NCBI GenBank assembly: GCA_947561395.2
Contig: OX387184.1
Span: forward strand, 8,060,001 to 8,124,000
DNA length: 64,000 nt
Reading direction: 5' to 3'
Source of the DNA: Buxus sempervirens
Taxonomy: Eukaryota > Streptophyta > Magnoliopsida > Buxales > Buxaceae
This document shows, piece after piece, positions 35,993-47,613 of this stretch; within the stretch, counting starts at the first letter, position 1, and every line of letters begins with the position of its first letter. Made by a program: the position numbers and the translations under genes. The notes beneath the pieces are model-generated. The model had not been told where the DNA came from, searched no databases, and saw only the letters and a list, made by a program, of their open reading frames with translations.

Positions 35993-37649
35993 ATTTCTTT
36001 TTTTTTTTTTTTTTTTTGGGGGTAATCACCCATTTCATTTTACTTGTTTACCTGAATCACTCTTTTTTTTTTATGTCTCTCTCACCTTCTCACCCCCTCG
36101 AAGACAGAGCCCAGTAAAGAAGGGAAGAAAGGAAGGAAAATTACATAGAAAAGATATTATGTAATGGAACACACAAGACTAAAACTGTCACAAGCGTCTC
36201 AGTAGGAAAGGAAAGTATGTCCAGTTTTCGATAATATTCGTCGTTTTTACTAATCAGCCTTCTTCGTACAACACAAGCGAAGAGCAAAAAAAGGTAGAAA
36301 ATATAATGAAAACATGGGGACTTGGTTGGGCATTCTCTTTATCTGGTGCGAGGAAAATACCAAGACGAGACGCTTGCAGCAGAGGACTGCAGAGAGATCT
36401 GCTTTCGTACAGAAGATGGGGTTGCGAGTGGTCCTTTAGAATCCAATTTCAGAGATTTCATGTCCATCGGAAAATGGATCTGTTTATTCATTTTATTTTA
36501 TTTTTACTGATATAAAGAACAAAGAAAGAAATGAGACTTAAAAGGGAAGAGACCCCATCCCCATCTAACTGTTTTCGCATACATTTCGATCGGGAACTCG
36601 TTTAAAGAAAACAGCTTCTTGATCTCATCATTTGAGAAATTACTTTTTTTTGAAGGTCATTTAGATAATGTTTTGTTAACATGTTACAAAACGAAGTTAA
36701 TGACTCAAATTGACATTTAATCGATATATGTGAGTATAAAGAGTTGCCAAACTTGACATATTTATGTGTTTATCACTAAAAACATGAGATAGTTTGCGAC
36801 TTATAAACTGGAGACACAAGCTGATTGTAAAAATGAATTTTACATGAGCGATTTTGTAATAATTATAATCAAAGAAGCCAAGAAAAAAATAAAAGAGTTC
36901 GTTAATTTTTGTACAGAATTCGTTAATTACTTTATTTTTCGAAACTAATTTGATAAATAAAATCCGAAACAGAAAAGAATTGGATTGGAGGGTGAAGGCG
37001 GGAACACGTGAAAATCATGTGGAATGACCAAAAAGGTTTCACCACCGTGGCCATTTAGCTTTCACGAAAATAAAAATTAACCTGTAAAGTCTCTGTCGTA
37101 CAAAAATACTTACACGTATGCGTCCATCCTCTCCTTGTTTTATTTTCGGATTTTCTGGTGCAAATAGGGAGAGGGCCATCTTCTTCTGACTTTAGAAATA
37201 TGCACATTAATATCAAAACTGTTTTACTTTTTCCTTTTCAAAATTTCTTTTTTTATTCATTCCATAGCTTCAAGGGCCCTCGTATTCTTAACATTCCTAT
37301 CATCCAATCCTAAACTGATTCTCCAATCTAGACGCCCACTACAAGTGGGAAGTTTTTTCTGGCATCAGCCTATAGGATTCTTCAAGCGGAGGGTATTTCT
37401 AATCAAAGTGATGCTAGAACCTGATTGACTTGTTGAAAACTTTGATGTCAACCAAGAATTAAACTCTTCGTTTAGAAGTGTTTAAACAATGTAGTAACTA
37501 CAAATACATTTCTCAATTCTAGATTGGGAGGTTTCATTGACTCTTGTTTTTATGTGGTTGCAACCCATCCATTGAAGACACTTGTGCTTTCTTCATTCAG
37601 TTCACTAAGGATTCCAAGATTATCAAGGAAGCGAGTTACTCCACTCAAA
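35993..37649. other. Intergenic region, AT-rich
   Basis: Contains a poly(T) tract (35998-36018) and AT-rich DNA. Overlapping open frames at 36306-36515 were examined and match nothing recognisable. The right end may include decayed upstream parts of the LINE that follows. Confidence 0.5.
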
Positions 37650-38978
37650 AACAAAAATAAGAAATAATGGTTGGCTGGTCAACTCCGGAGGACACCTTCA
37701 CAAGCTTAATTTCGATGATGCATTCAAAAGTGGTGTGAGACGTGCGGCAGCTAAAGGAATATATAGAGATAGCCGTGGACAATTTCATGGAGGCTTTGCA
37801 TTGGAGCTCGGCTGTTAATCAGCACTAGAAGCAAAGGTGCTTGCTGCGTTGAAAGGAATCAGACTGCTTAAGGCTGCGTTTGGTAACGCTTTTCGGAAGT
37901 ATTTTTTTGCTTTTGAAAGCAAAAAATTGCTTTTAAAAGCAAAAGTACCGTTTGGTAACGCACACAAGAAGCAATTTACTAAAAACAAAGAAGCAATTTT
38001 ATTGCTTTTCACTGGAAGCAACAAAACGTTGCTTCTCAATTTTTTTACAAAATTGCTTTATTGCTTTCAAAACCCCTCGATACCCTATTGCTTTATTCCT
38101 ATATTAAAGATGATGCATCCATACTTACTTAAGAAGCAATAACATATTGTTATTGCTAGAGCCAATTATGACTCGCAACCCGACGGGCAACTCGATTTTA
38201 AAAAAAAGGATGGCAAAAGTATCATGTTCCGACCCGATTAACCCCAAAACCCGACTCGAACTCAGCACAACCCGATCCAATTAACCCTCCAATCCTATTT
38301 TAATAATATTTTTTGAAAAATAAAAAATAATAATAATAAACGGGTTGATGGGTTGAACCCGTTTATTGGCGGGTTGGGGGTTTTCCAACCCGCCTTAATT
38401 TAGTCCAACCCGATTATGACCCGACCTGAACCCGATTGTATACAATACTTTTATGGAAGCAAAAAGCAATTTCTATGTTACTGTAATTACCAAACATGTT
38501 TTTTTGCTTCTTAGAAGCAAAACAAAAGTTTACCAAATGCATTTGCTTCAAGAAAAGATCTTTCAAAAAGCATAAAATTACTTTTTTATTTTCTTGCTTT
38601 TAGAAGCAAAAAAGCAAAAGCGTTACCAAATGCAGCCTAAATCTCATTACTTTCAGAATATTTACATTAAATGAAATTCGTTAATTGTCATCCATCTTAT
38701 TGTTAGAAAGTTTATAGATCCACTTTGGAGAATATGGGCTGTTGTTCATCATATTCGTATTCTCCTCAACTCTTTCAACATAAAGCATATATTCAAGTAA
38801 ATGAACAGGCGGTGGACTCACACGCAAATTTTGGCCTCGATCACTTTTCTTGTAGTAACCGGTGCAAGTCCCCTCCGTTTTTTTGGTATCCTGTTTGGTA
38901 ACAGACCTGAGTGGCCGTTGTAATTCCCGTTATATCCCCGATAAAATTCTTCTATTTCGAGATTAAAAAAAAAAAAAC
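37650..38978 (+). pseudogene. LINE RNase H-domain fragment split by a MITE, with poly(A)
   Basis: From about 37677 the plus strand encodes KLNFDDAFKSG, then RDSRGQFHGGFALELG and LEAKVLAALKGIRLLK, the RNase H pattern at the end of plant L1-LINE ORF2. The frame breaks at 37872 at a MITE insertion and resumes after 38640, where ANFGLDHFSCSN-like text follows. A poly(A) tract ends it near 38978. Stops within the frame show decay. The 5' part of the LINE is absent. Confidence 0.7.
37872..38637. mobile_element. Tourist/Harbinger-like MITE, 766 bp
   Basis: The left end GGCTGCGTTTGGTAACGC pairs with the right end GCGTTACCAAATGCAGCC. Both sides are flanked by TAA (37869-37871 and 38638-38640), the 3-base duplication typical of PIF/Harbinger elements. 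The subterminal regions are full of AAGCAAAA/TTTTGCTT motifs. The centre (about 38165-38440) has a different composition, dense in AACCCGAC/GTCGGGTT, and looks like a second nested insertion. It sits inside the LINE RNase H frame. Confidence 0.8.
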
Positions 38979-39966
38979 CTAAACTCAGACGTAAAGAAAA
39001 CGTACGGCGTGTTGTTCAGACTGTATCTGTCAGGGTCACAGACAGACAAGACGCCAACATTTATGAGACGAGAGACAGCTCTCATTCCTCTCTCTCTCTC
39101 TCTCCCTGTTTTCGATGTCCCCTTTAGTCTACACAGGTGAGCTGTTCTCTTGTATGAATTTTCAAACCAGGGTGGGACCAACGAGGAAAAGTAAGAAAGA
39201 GAAGAAGATTAATTACAGATCCTCTCCCAGTCTCCCTTGATTTTCTTTCTCTTTTGCCCTTTTTTTTGCTTTTCATTTCTTTTTTCTTCTTTTCAGATTT
39301 TTCAGAAACGTCCCACACTGTACATAGTACATACTGGATCGTATATTATTATCTCGTATCTTTGCATAAGACAAAGCGAACTCAGTCAGTCAACGCTCCT
39401 TTGACCTCTTCCTCTGTGGAATCTGGTCTTCTCCATTGTTTTTTAAACTAACTCCCATTAGCACTCGAACACTTGTGTATATATAATTGTACTGTACGTT
39501 TCTATATTTTTACGTTTCTTCTTTCTTCGTCCTCAGTCTTCGAACAGTACCGTCTCTTTTCTTTTAATTTGGGTCTGCAGGTATAACTGTATAAGAAGCC
39601 GCTTTCATGGGGTCGGGGCTCGATCTGCGTGCCCGTAAATCCTAGCTCGCCAACGCATCGCTTGCAAGCTACAAATGAAGGGCAAACCCCATCAAACCAA
39701 TAGTTTTGAGGGGGTTTATTTTATTTTGCATCTTAAGACAAAAGGAGGACAGACGTGAACCCACCCAAATAAAATCTCTCGTCCGGTTACTTGTTATAGC
39801 CTCTCTTTCTCTGGTTTCTGCAGCAGCACAAAGCAAAACAGATAGAGAGAGAGAGAGAGAGAGGGACGCCTCTGGAGTCTGGATAATGGGTTCAACTTCT
39901 CTGTCTTTTTCCTCCTCTCTTAAAGTATAATGAACAGAGGCCGAAACCTCTTCTTCTCGGAAGAAG
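38979..39966 (+). promoter_or_regulatory. Upstream region and 5' leader of the D3-type cyclin
   Basis: A TATA-like TATATATAA is at 39477-39485. The presumed leader is CT- and GA-rich, with (GA)n at 39842-39863. Three upstream open frames are present: 39675-39758, 39886-39930 and 39930-40076; the last overlaps the cyclin start out of frame. A possible leader intron (GTATAAC after CTGCAG at about 39580, acceptor near 39822) would remove only the first. The transcription start is not known. Confidence 0.5.
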
Positions 39967-40076
39967 ATGGCGCAACCCCACAATCAACAAGAACAGCCTT
40001 CGAAACCTGTCTTCAGTCTCGATGCTCTCTACTGCGAAGAAGAGCGTTGGGAGGAAGATGTGGGAGAGAAGTATAA
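39930..40076 (+). other. uORF overlapping the cyclin start codon
   Basis: A 48-codon upstream frame starts at 39930, whose ATG overlaps the stop of a 14-codon uORF (39886-39930) as TAATG. It reads through the cyclin ATG at 39967 out of frame and ends at TAA 40074-40076. If the leader begins near the TATA at 39477, both would be in the mRNA. Confidence 0.45.
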
Positions 40077-41413
40077 ATACGAAGAAGACGAAAATCAGAG
40101 CGACGATGTTAACAACTGTGGGAAAATGCATTCGCTTCTCCCTATTCTTTTATTGGAACAAGATCTGTTCTGGGAAGACCAGGAGCTGATCTCTCTCTTT
40201 TCGAAAGAACGTCAGACCCACTTCTGCTACGATGGCCTCCTCGATTCCGACCCTTCTCTGGCGTTGGCTCGTCGGGAGGCTGTGGAGTGGATGCTGAGAG
40301 TCAACGCTCATTATGCCTTTTCCGCTCTCACGGCAGTTCTTGCCGTCAACTACCTGGATAGGTTCCTCTCAAGCCTTCATTTCCAAAGGGACAAGCCTTG
40401 GATGACCCAACTCGCTGCTGTGGCTTGTCTTTCTTTGGCTGCGAAGGTGGAGGAGACCCAAGTGCCCCTCCTCTTAGACCTGCAAGTATGTTTACCGCAA
40501 CCGTACAGGGCCGTTTTTTATTTTATATTTTTATCGTCATTAGCTTCGGTCTTCTTAAATGGTTCTTGTTTTCTTATGTTGTTCCAGCTTTGAACTTCTG
40601 TAGTTGTGTGTTTCTTATCCTATTCAGGTGGAAGAGACGAAGTATTTGTTCGAAGCCAAAACGATTCAAAGAATGGAACTTCTGGTTCTCTCTACCCTCA
40701 ATTGGAAGATGAATCCGGTAACACCACTTTCCTTCCTAGATCATATTATAAGGAGGCTTGGACTGAAGACCCATCTCCATTGGGAATTCCTGAGGCGTTG
40801 CGAACGCCTACTTCTCTCTGCAATCGCCGGTAAGTCATTCCTTCCATCCCTGATAATCGATAAACAGCCCGAGCAACCATTTAGTTCCTCATCATTCCAT
40901 TACGATATCAACGCAGATTCGAGACTCATGAGCTATCTTCCTTCTGTACTGGCCACCGCAACAATGCTGCACGTTATTTCCCAGCTCGAGCCTTGTAATC
41001 CCGTCGAATATCAAAACCAGCTTTTGGATGTCTTGAAAATAAAGGTAAGCGATAAACTCCTTACTACATTTTTTTTTCAGATTGTTTGCAGTCGTGAATT
41101 CCCATTAATTTCGATTGCATCTCAACAGGAAAAGGTGGATGACTGCCATCAACTCATCCAGGAATTATCTGGCGACCATGACGAGCCCCTCCCATGCCAA
41201 ACCCGCAAACGCAAGTATCAATCTGTACCGGGTAGCCCAAACGGCGTCATTGACGCGTATTTTAACAGTGACAGCTCGAACGATTCCTGGGCAATGGCAT
41301 CGTCAATGTCGTCGCCGGAGCCGTTTTTCAAGAAGAGTAGAGCTCAGGATCAGCAGATGCGACTCCCGGCTTTCAACCGCGTTGTCGTGGACGTTCTCAG
41401 CAGCCCTCGTTAA
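39967..41413 (+). CDS. CYCD3: D3-type cyclin
   Basis: Four exons (39967-40485, 40628-40829, 40917-41044 and 41129-41413) give 377 residues, normal for CYCD3. LYCEE at residues 21-25 is the LxCxE retinoblastoma-binding motif. The cyclin box follows, with [20 protein letters not shown] and [12 protein letters not shown], then [20 protein letters not shown]. The second cyclin fold includes [19 protein letters not shown] and [16 protein letters not shown]. The C terminus is Ser/Pro-rich with a CYCD3-like [11 protein letters not shown]3 cyclins activate CDKA at G1/S to phosphorylate RBR and delay differentiation (known from Arabidopsis). Introns 2 (87 bases) and 3 (84 bases) are multiples of three with no in-frame stop, so retention would leave an open frame. 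Confidence 0.95.
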
Positions 41414-44400
41414 TCTCTCAGTTATATTATCTACTCCACCCATGTTTACGTCTTACATTATCCGTGATAACTTCCATAATATCTACTTCTTATCAATGTC
41501 TCCCAAGTTAAATTGCTTTCCATCTCTGCGTTTCTACCCAGGCGCAGTACGTATAAGAGAAAACAATCTGAGCCCTCCCGACCAGCTCTTCAATTGGATT
41601 TCCGATTGAAAAAGCAGAGATGGCTGGCATTTTTCTGAAAAAAAAAGAAAAAAAAGCAACGGAGACTATTTGCTTATATTCTCTCTGTGTCCAATTCTTA
41701 CATGAACATATTTGCTATAATAAATTCAAACCTTCGAAAAGGACACTGTTTGCCTTGCCTGTATATCTGCTTTGCTGTTCATTTTTATACGCTTTGTTCG
41801 GTAAATTAAACGACAGACATAGACGGGTGTGCGAGATCTTGATTATTCTACTTGGTTTTATCTTTTTCATTTGAGCGGATGAATCGTGGTTTTGTTTGCA
41901 TGTGAAAGGAGGAACAGACTGTCGGCCACTCTAGCGGTCTAGCTAGCTTTGAGTTTTGGTTTATTTGGGCTTCTAATCCGGGTTTGTTGACCTCGTTGGA
42001 AGAGCCCTCTGTGTAAGGAGACCGTAAAACTTCCTCCGCCTACTGACTTAATCTAAAGGCCCTTCTGTTCAGATCCTTCACAGCAGCTAAGATTGAGGCG
42101 AGATCTACATATATATTATTGAGGCGAGATCTACATATATATTATCTCTCCTTTACCTAGTTATTAATACTTGGTGCTTGCTGTTTCATTTGGTTACTTT
42201 GTTTGCACCTATATTATATTAAACCTTCACTTTCTAGGTTCCCACAAAATATAAATTAGAAGTTCTATAAGGTGCCGTGATAGACGGGATACCGTGCGAA
42301 TCTAAAGTGCATTTGGTCTCACCTTTGACTAGGATCGATAGAGTGGTTCTTTATCTTATTTACAGGCTGGACTGGACCCTCTTATACATGCAATCCTTTT
42401 TTAAATTTTTTGCATGGATTTCTTCATTTGCATGTGTAGTGGATAATGCTTTACTTTGCTATTCTGCTTTAGATCATGTGGTATCAGATCGTTGCGTTTA
42501 ATGTGGCACGTGACTCCCTTTTTTGTGTGAGGAGGGTTGTTCTTCTTGGAAAAAAGAGGGCCTAGGTTTGGTTATGATTTATGTCAACTTGCGTGGCTTG
42601 ACTCTTGATAATAGTAAATGCAGTGGAGGGTGGATCGAGGAAATGATGGAATATATAAAATGGGAAATAAAGTAGAAAGAAAATTCTTTTGGTTAATATT
42701 TGGCAAAAATAAGAAAGTTAACAAGTACCGGGATGAGGAAGAATGCAGGAGAAAACAAGAGGGGTTTTGAGTAGTCTTTTTTTTTAATCTATGAAAAAGG
42801 ATTGTCGAGGGAGATATCGAACTGGGGACAGGCGACGTCTTCGATTTTCTGGGACGTCTATGGTCCTACTTTTGCTTTGAAGGCGTTGAGGTTGGTAGAT
42901 TATTGAAGAACTAGTGTGCTGTTTGTGATAATGTTTGTCTCCCCCACGAACGAGAGAGGGAGGGAGGGAGGGAGATCTGGAGAGAGAGAGGGAGATTCAA
43001 AGGCTCCCGCGGTTAGCCGCGGAAGATTAAAGATGCGCTTGGTCAGCTTCCAGTAGTCCCTACCCAATAATTGCGGAATAATATTGATGGCCAACTTCAA
43101 TCCTTTTTGACCCAAGCGGTAGTTCTCTCTCTTTCGCCCATTAAAATCCTTAGAATTTGTTGTTATTTTCCACTTTTAAAATTCTTTTCCTTCTCTCTTA
43201 CTTGAGCTCTTTCATCTGAAACAGCTGTAAAGGTTCAAAAACAACAAGAGAGAGAGAGAGAGAGAGAGGACATTTAATTTCCTTTAATTTCCTTGAGGAT
43301 TCGATAAATATTTAAGACTTCTTTACCAACAGAAAAAAAAAAGATAAATATTTAAGACTGCAACAATTCATATGCTTGATTTCAGAAATAATGGAAAATC
43401 CCTCATTTGTGGACTTTTAGCATATTTTAAACAATTTAAGCGACCTTTTGACTCCACTGTAATGGACTTAACTACCCACTCCCAACACCACACGCACCAT
43501 CACATCACATGCTGTTCATGTAGAGCAGCTGGCCCAAGCTGGTTTTGACTCGTACAGTGTCGGCTTGAACAACAAAATTATATTTGATGGGTTCTGAAGT
43601 GATGATTCTAAGGATCAAATGATGATTTGGTTCTCTGATGTTTGTTTTATAGTGATTTTTGATTCAGTTTACATAAACAAACCGTTAAACCCCTGAACTA
43701 TTATCAACATAGTTTGTTTCACGTCCGTTATTACAGGCATATGTAATAAACAGTTTGTTTCCTCCTCCAACTTCAACTGCTTCTTCTTGAAACATTCATC
43801 ACTCGATTGACATATTTGTCTTTTTCTTAGTTAAGATGCGCCCCATGATCAGGGATTCAATGTGTTTGGCAATGTATTTGCATCTCTGCAATACCTCAGC
43901 CATGGTGGCGGGAAAACATAATTTCGATATAGATTCATTTCCATTTTTCTCCGATGAAGCTTTTCAAGATTGATTGTACAATGGGGTCTTGCCAACCTCT
44001 TATGTGCCCATTAGATTTGCTCCATGATATGTACTCTCTTACTTGAGAAAGGAATGGGGCGGGCTACATCGGTACTAAGCAGTATTATGGGGTAGCATTG
44101 AAGGAGAACCAGACGAAGGTGCATTCAAAAGAACCGTCATTGTATGGGTAATGTGGTCCCTTGGAAGGTGGGGTTTTGTTGCTAGGGTACCCTACACATT
44201 CGTTTATTGGAGCGAGGAGTTGACGGTTCTAGTTAGATGGCTCAGCAGATGAATTTTAGGCCTCAAGTGTCCCTGTTATGTGGGAAAAGATTTACACATA
44301 AAGAAAAAAAAAAAAAAAAAGTGGATGATTGGAGATATAGGCGTCTCCAGATATAGGCGTCTCGGCCATATGTCCCAAATCTCTGAGATTCTGCTGCCAT

Positions 44401-44621
44401 CCTACAATATGGACATCCCTTCCCAGACCACAAACTCTACTTGGAATAGGGTTTTGATGAAACATAACTTTAAAAGTGTGTCCCGACTCCCGAGTAATGG
44501 GGGAGCTAGCTACATGTGCCGCTAGCAAAAATATTACCTGAAGAACAAAGGCACGCGTTAGTAAAAAGTTGGCCACAACCAAACACCCTCCAAGTCTAAA
44601 CCTCACCTGCCATTTGATTTA
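41414..44621. other. Intergenic region downstream of the cyclin
   Basis: Presumed 3' UTR first. A 27-base tandem duplication (42092-42145, GAGGCGAGATCTACATATA), (GGGA)n/(GA)n tracts at 42950-43000 and 43250-43268, and a poly(A) tract at 44304-44321 follow. That tract could be a retroposon tail, but no retroposon body was recognised before it. No gene is supported. Confidence 0.55.
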
Positions 44622-45033
44622 GGAAAAATTAACTTTTAGTGATATTTTTTAAAATAATTAAGATTCAATAAAGTTTTAATTAAAAATTAATAAACCTTTA
44701 TAAAATAATTAAATTTTAGTGATATTTTAATGTTAAAAACAAATTCTTCCGAGAATACCCGTAATAAATTGACTTATATAAACTATTTTACACTTGTAAA
44801 GCAATAAAATGATTTCTATAAGTCAATAAATTGGTTTGTACAAATCAATAAATGACTTGTACAAGTTATCTGGGTGAGTGGTACAAGGACATTCTTGAAA
44901 TAATTGATTTGTAATAACAAAATATTACTAAAAATTAATTATTTTGATAAAAATTTATTAAAAATTAAAATTTGAAACTTTGCTGGACTGAATCTCAATT
45001 ATGTTAAAAATATATCACTAAAAATGAATTTTA
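44622..45033. mobile_element. MITE copy 2 (sibling of 35593-35992)
   Basis: The left end GGAAAAATTAACTTTTAGTG and the inverted right end CACTAAAAATGAATTTTA share their internal GATTCA/TGAATC and CTTGTACAAGT segments with the copy at 35593. It is more diverged than that copy. The two siblings bracket the cyclin gene. Confidence 0.7.
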
Positions 45034-45098
45034 TCTTTAATTTATCGGTTGACAAGATAGGACAAATTAAGATATAATGCTTGGAACCAAAACACCAA

Positions 45099-45391
45099 AT
45101 TTGGGTAACACCAAACGGCAGTTTGGCACTTTCTGTTAACGTCAAAACTGCAACTTTTCTTAATAAAACTTTACGACTATCAATGACTACTTAGATTTGG
45201 GTAGCACCAAACCGCAGTTTGGCACTTTCTGTTAACGTCAAAACTGCAACTTTTCTTAATAATAAAACTTTACGACTATCAATGACTACTAAGATTTGGG
45301 TAACACCAAACGGCAGTTTGGCACTTTCTGTTAACGTCAAAACTGCAACTTTTCTTAATAAAAAACTTTACGACTATCAATGACTACTTAG
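45099..45391. repeat. Tandem repeat, 95-100 bp unit x3
   Basis: Units start at 45099, 45194 and 45294 with ATTTGGGTARCACCAAAC, and a partial fourth start is at 45392. Each contains CAGTTTGGCACTTTCTGTTA and ends near CGACTATCAATGACTACT. Near-identity suggests recent duplication. No function is apparent. Confidence 0.92.
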
Positions 45392-45523
45392 ATTTGGGTG
45401 TCGTTTAAAAAGTCAAATGCTCCACCAATTTCTTTTCATTCCATTAGTTGTCATGCATTGGTTTCTACTTTCTAGCTTTTGTTTACTCCATCCATGTCTT
45501 AATGATACTTCCAAATGGAAGAA

Positions 45524-45748
45524 CTAATTCACTGGTTTTGCTTGACTGGAAGATAATGACATAACAGCTATTTTGTCCCCCCTCCACTTTTTTTCTGCTT
45601 TTTCCCACCTTTTCTTCGACCCCATTGCATATCCGGTTAAAGCTTCGGTGATACAACACTGCATCTGTCGAAGACCAGACGAGGCTAGAACCAAACGCAG
45701 AGACATGGCTGTCTTCTTACTCGTTTTGGAGAAACTAGTAATTCCCAT
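45524..45748 (-). other. Unrecognised 74-codon open frame
   Basis: A minus-strand frame begins MGITSFSKTSKKTAMSLRL and has a basic second half (GSKKRWEKAEKKWRGDK). No family is recognised, no promoter is evident and no neighbouring exon was found. It is listed only because its composition is less AT-driven than other chance frames nearby. Confidence 0.12.
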
Positions 45749-46921
45749 TTTCCCATTTCGACTTTAATTTGAGGAAAAACTAATAGTGACTTTAAAGCTC
45801 TCACGACAAGTTAATATTTGTTGTGAATCGTAAAAATTAATAGATAATTAGAGAAGAAGATGAAGAATACACAAAATTTAAATTGTTCGACAATGTGTCT
45901 ACTTTCACTGTGTATGACAAAAATTCCATTAAAAAACTTTAATTAGGGTTACATCATGATATATCTACTAACCTTGAACCCTGCAATGTGCTGTGCTACG
46001 CTCTGCTCACAAGGTCCTTCAAGTCCGTCCCTTTCCCCTTGGATACAAAATACGAATCACTATTTCCAACATTATTGTCATGCATATGTACTTGTACCAA
46101 TGACTAGTCAATGTATGCAGATATCACATCTATACTATACTATATATAATGAGAGGAGGTCCCTTGGGAAACGTGCCAATCTTAATGTGCCCCTTATCTA
46201 AAAGAACCTTACAATTCATTGTTAAGATTCTTTAATAAAGGGGTATAAAAGTCATAACTGTCTAATTCTTTTAAAACTTGCGATTGTACAATTGTTCCCT
46301 CCTTTATTTTTCTACAGAGAGGAAACGTCATCTCTAGCTGGTTAATGAGTTCCAAGTGTTCATACCAATTGAAGACTGCGTACAGGTAGGTTAAATTAAT
46401 AGATGGAATTAATGGTATGCAAAACGTTGAGGAAGCATCGCATTTAATGCCCATTAAGAAACACAGTGTGTCTTAGGCATGTGAATACTGTGTTTCTGTG
46501 AACATGTAACCAAAAAGGTTTCACCAAATTTGTACCATAGACGTCTTATATTATTAAATACAGGTTTGGACTTTTCGGTAACCATTGAGTAAAAATAACG
46601 ACAAAATGGAATGCCTCACCTGGAAAGGCCCCTCAACAGGTTTGGACCTTCTGATGCCATGCGGAGCATCTCACGGCCACTGTTTTTTCATGTGGGGCCC
46701 ACTTGATACATTTATACTATATAAAAAAACAGTGGCACATCTCAGCATGGCAGCATCTCACGACCATATTAGAGAACACTTCAGCGAAACATGGCAGAGG
46801 ATTTGATTCCCCTCAACAGTAAAGGTGCTCCAAAAATGTACAATGGGATATTTTTGCTTGGACTGAATTGACCTAACCATCCCCACTTTCAACCCTCAGT
46901 TTACACGATATATGTACAGAT

Positions 46922-47052
46922 GACCAAAGGCGTAAAGCATGGACAAGACAGATATCAACCACCTCAAATGGGCCCTAAATAGTGTAGCAGAGGACCAAAG
47001 GCGTAAAGCATGGACAAGACAGATATCAACCACCTCAAATGGGCCCTAAATA
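46922..47052. repeat. Tandem duplication, about 70 bp unit x2
   Basis: Units at 46922 and 46992 begin GACCAAAGGCGTAAAGCATG and end CAAATGGGCCCTAAATA. They are essentially identical. Confidence 0.92.
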
Positions 47053-47436
47053 TCTGGAGCTATTCGGAAAGTCCAATAAAAAAGAAGTCACGGGTAAATA
47101 TGCTCTGTAGGCCTATACCTCATACCGGCCCATCAATGAAAGTATAAAAAAATTGAATCTTCGAATTTACAAATAAACCCCGACAGCCGAAATCTCAACC
47201 AGTTTGATTGGAATAGAAGAGTAATGTAGGAAGCATAAGTGTCAGAAGAGATGCATAAACAGTACTAGTTCTGGCACATAACAACAAATACCCTTTTTCC
47301 CTCGGTGATAATGCAATTAGACGGTCTTCTTGTGTTAAGAAAATCTTCACACAACAATTTCAAGAATCACCAAACATTCAGTTTCATTGTTAGTTTAATG
47401 GTCGAAGGTTGAAGATGAATACCATGCTTCCCCCAG

Positions 47437-47613
47437 TTTATTGTGAAAGCATTTCTTTTAGAGCCAAAATCCAGTGGTTCTGTGAAACCACCGGTTGGGA
47501 TGGAATTTGAATGTATGGGCCCCCTCTTGACATGGGCATCCATCCATGCGTTTCACGCTGGCACCATTGAGTAGCTCCAGGTGAAACGCTCTCGTTTATT
47601 GCTTGTCAAGTTG
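47437..47613 (+). repeat. Dispersed repeat, copy 2 (related to 19730-19910)
   Basis: It contains GAGCCAAAATCCAGTGGTTC, GCATCCATCCATGCGTTTCA and GAGTAGCTCCAGGTGAAACG, collinear with the minus strand of 19730-19910. Class unknown. Confidence 0.5.

Noticed and set aside
36306-36515. Two overlapping short frames (69 and 62 residues) in shifted frames
   Set aside because: No family similarity, no codon-bias signal visible by eye, and both frames are open over the same stretch, as expected by chance.
44304-44321. Poly(A) tract that could mark a retroposon 3' end
   Set aside because: The preceding 400 bases show no LINE or SINE landmarks and no target duplication was found.
44292-44606. 104-residue minus-strand frame ending in poly-Phe
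   Set aside because: The tail is the translated poly(A/T) tract and the rest matches nothing.
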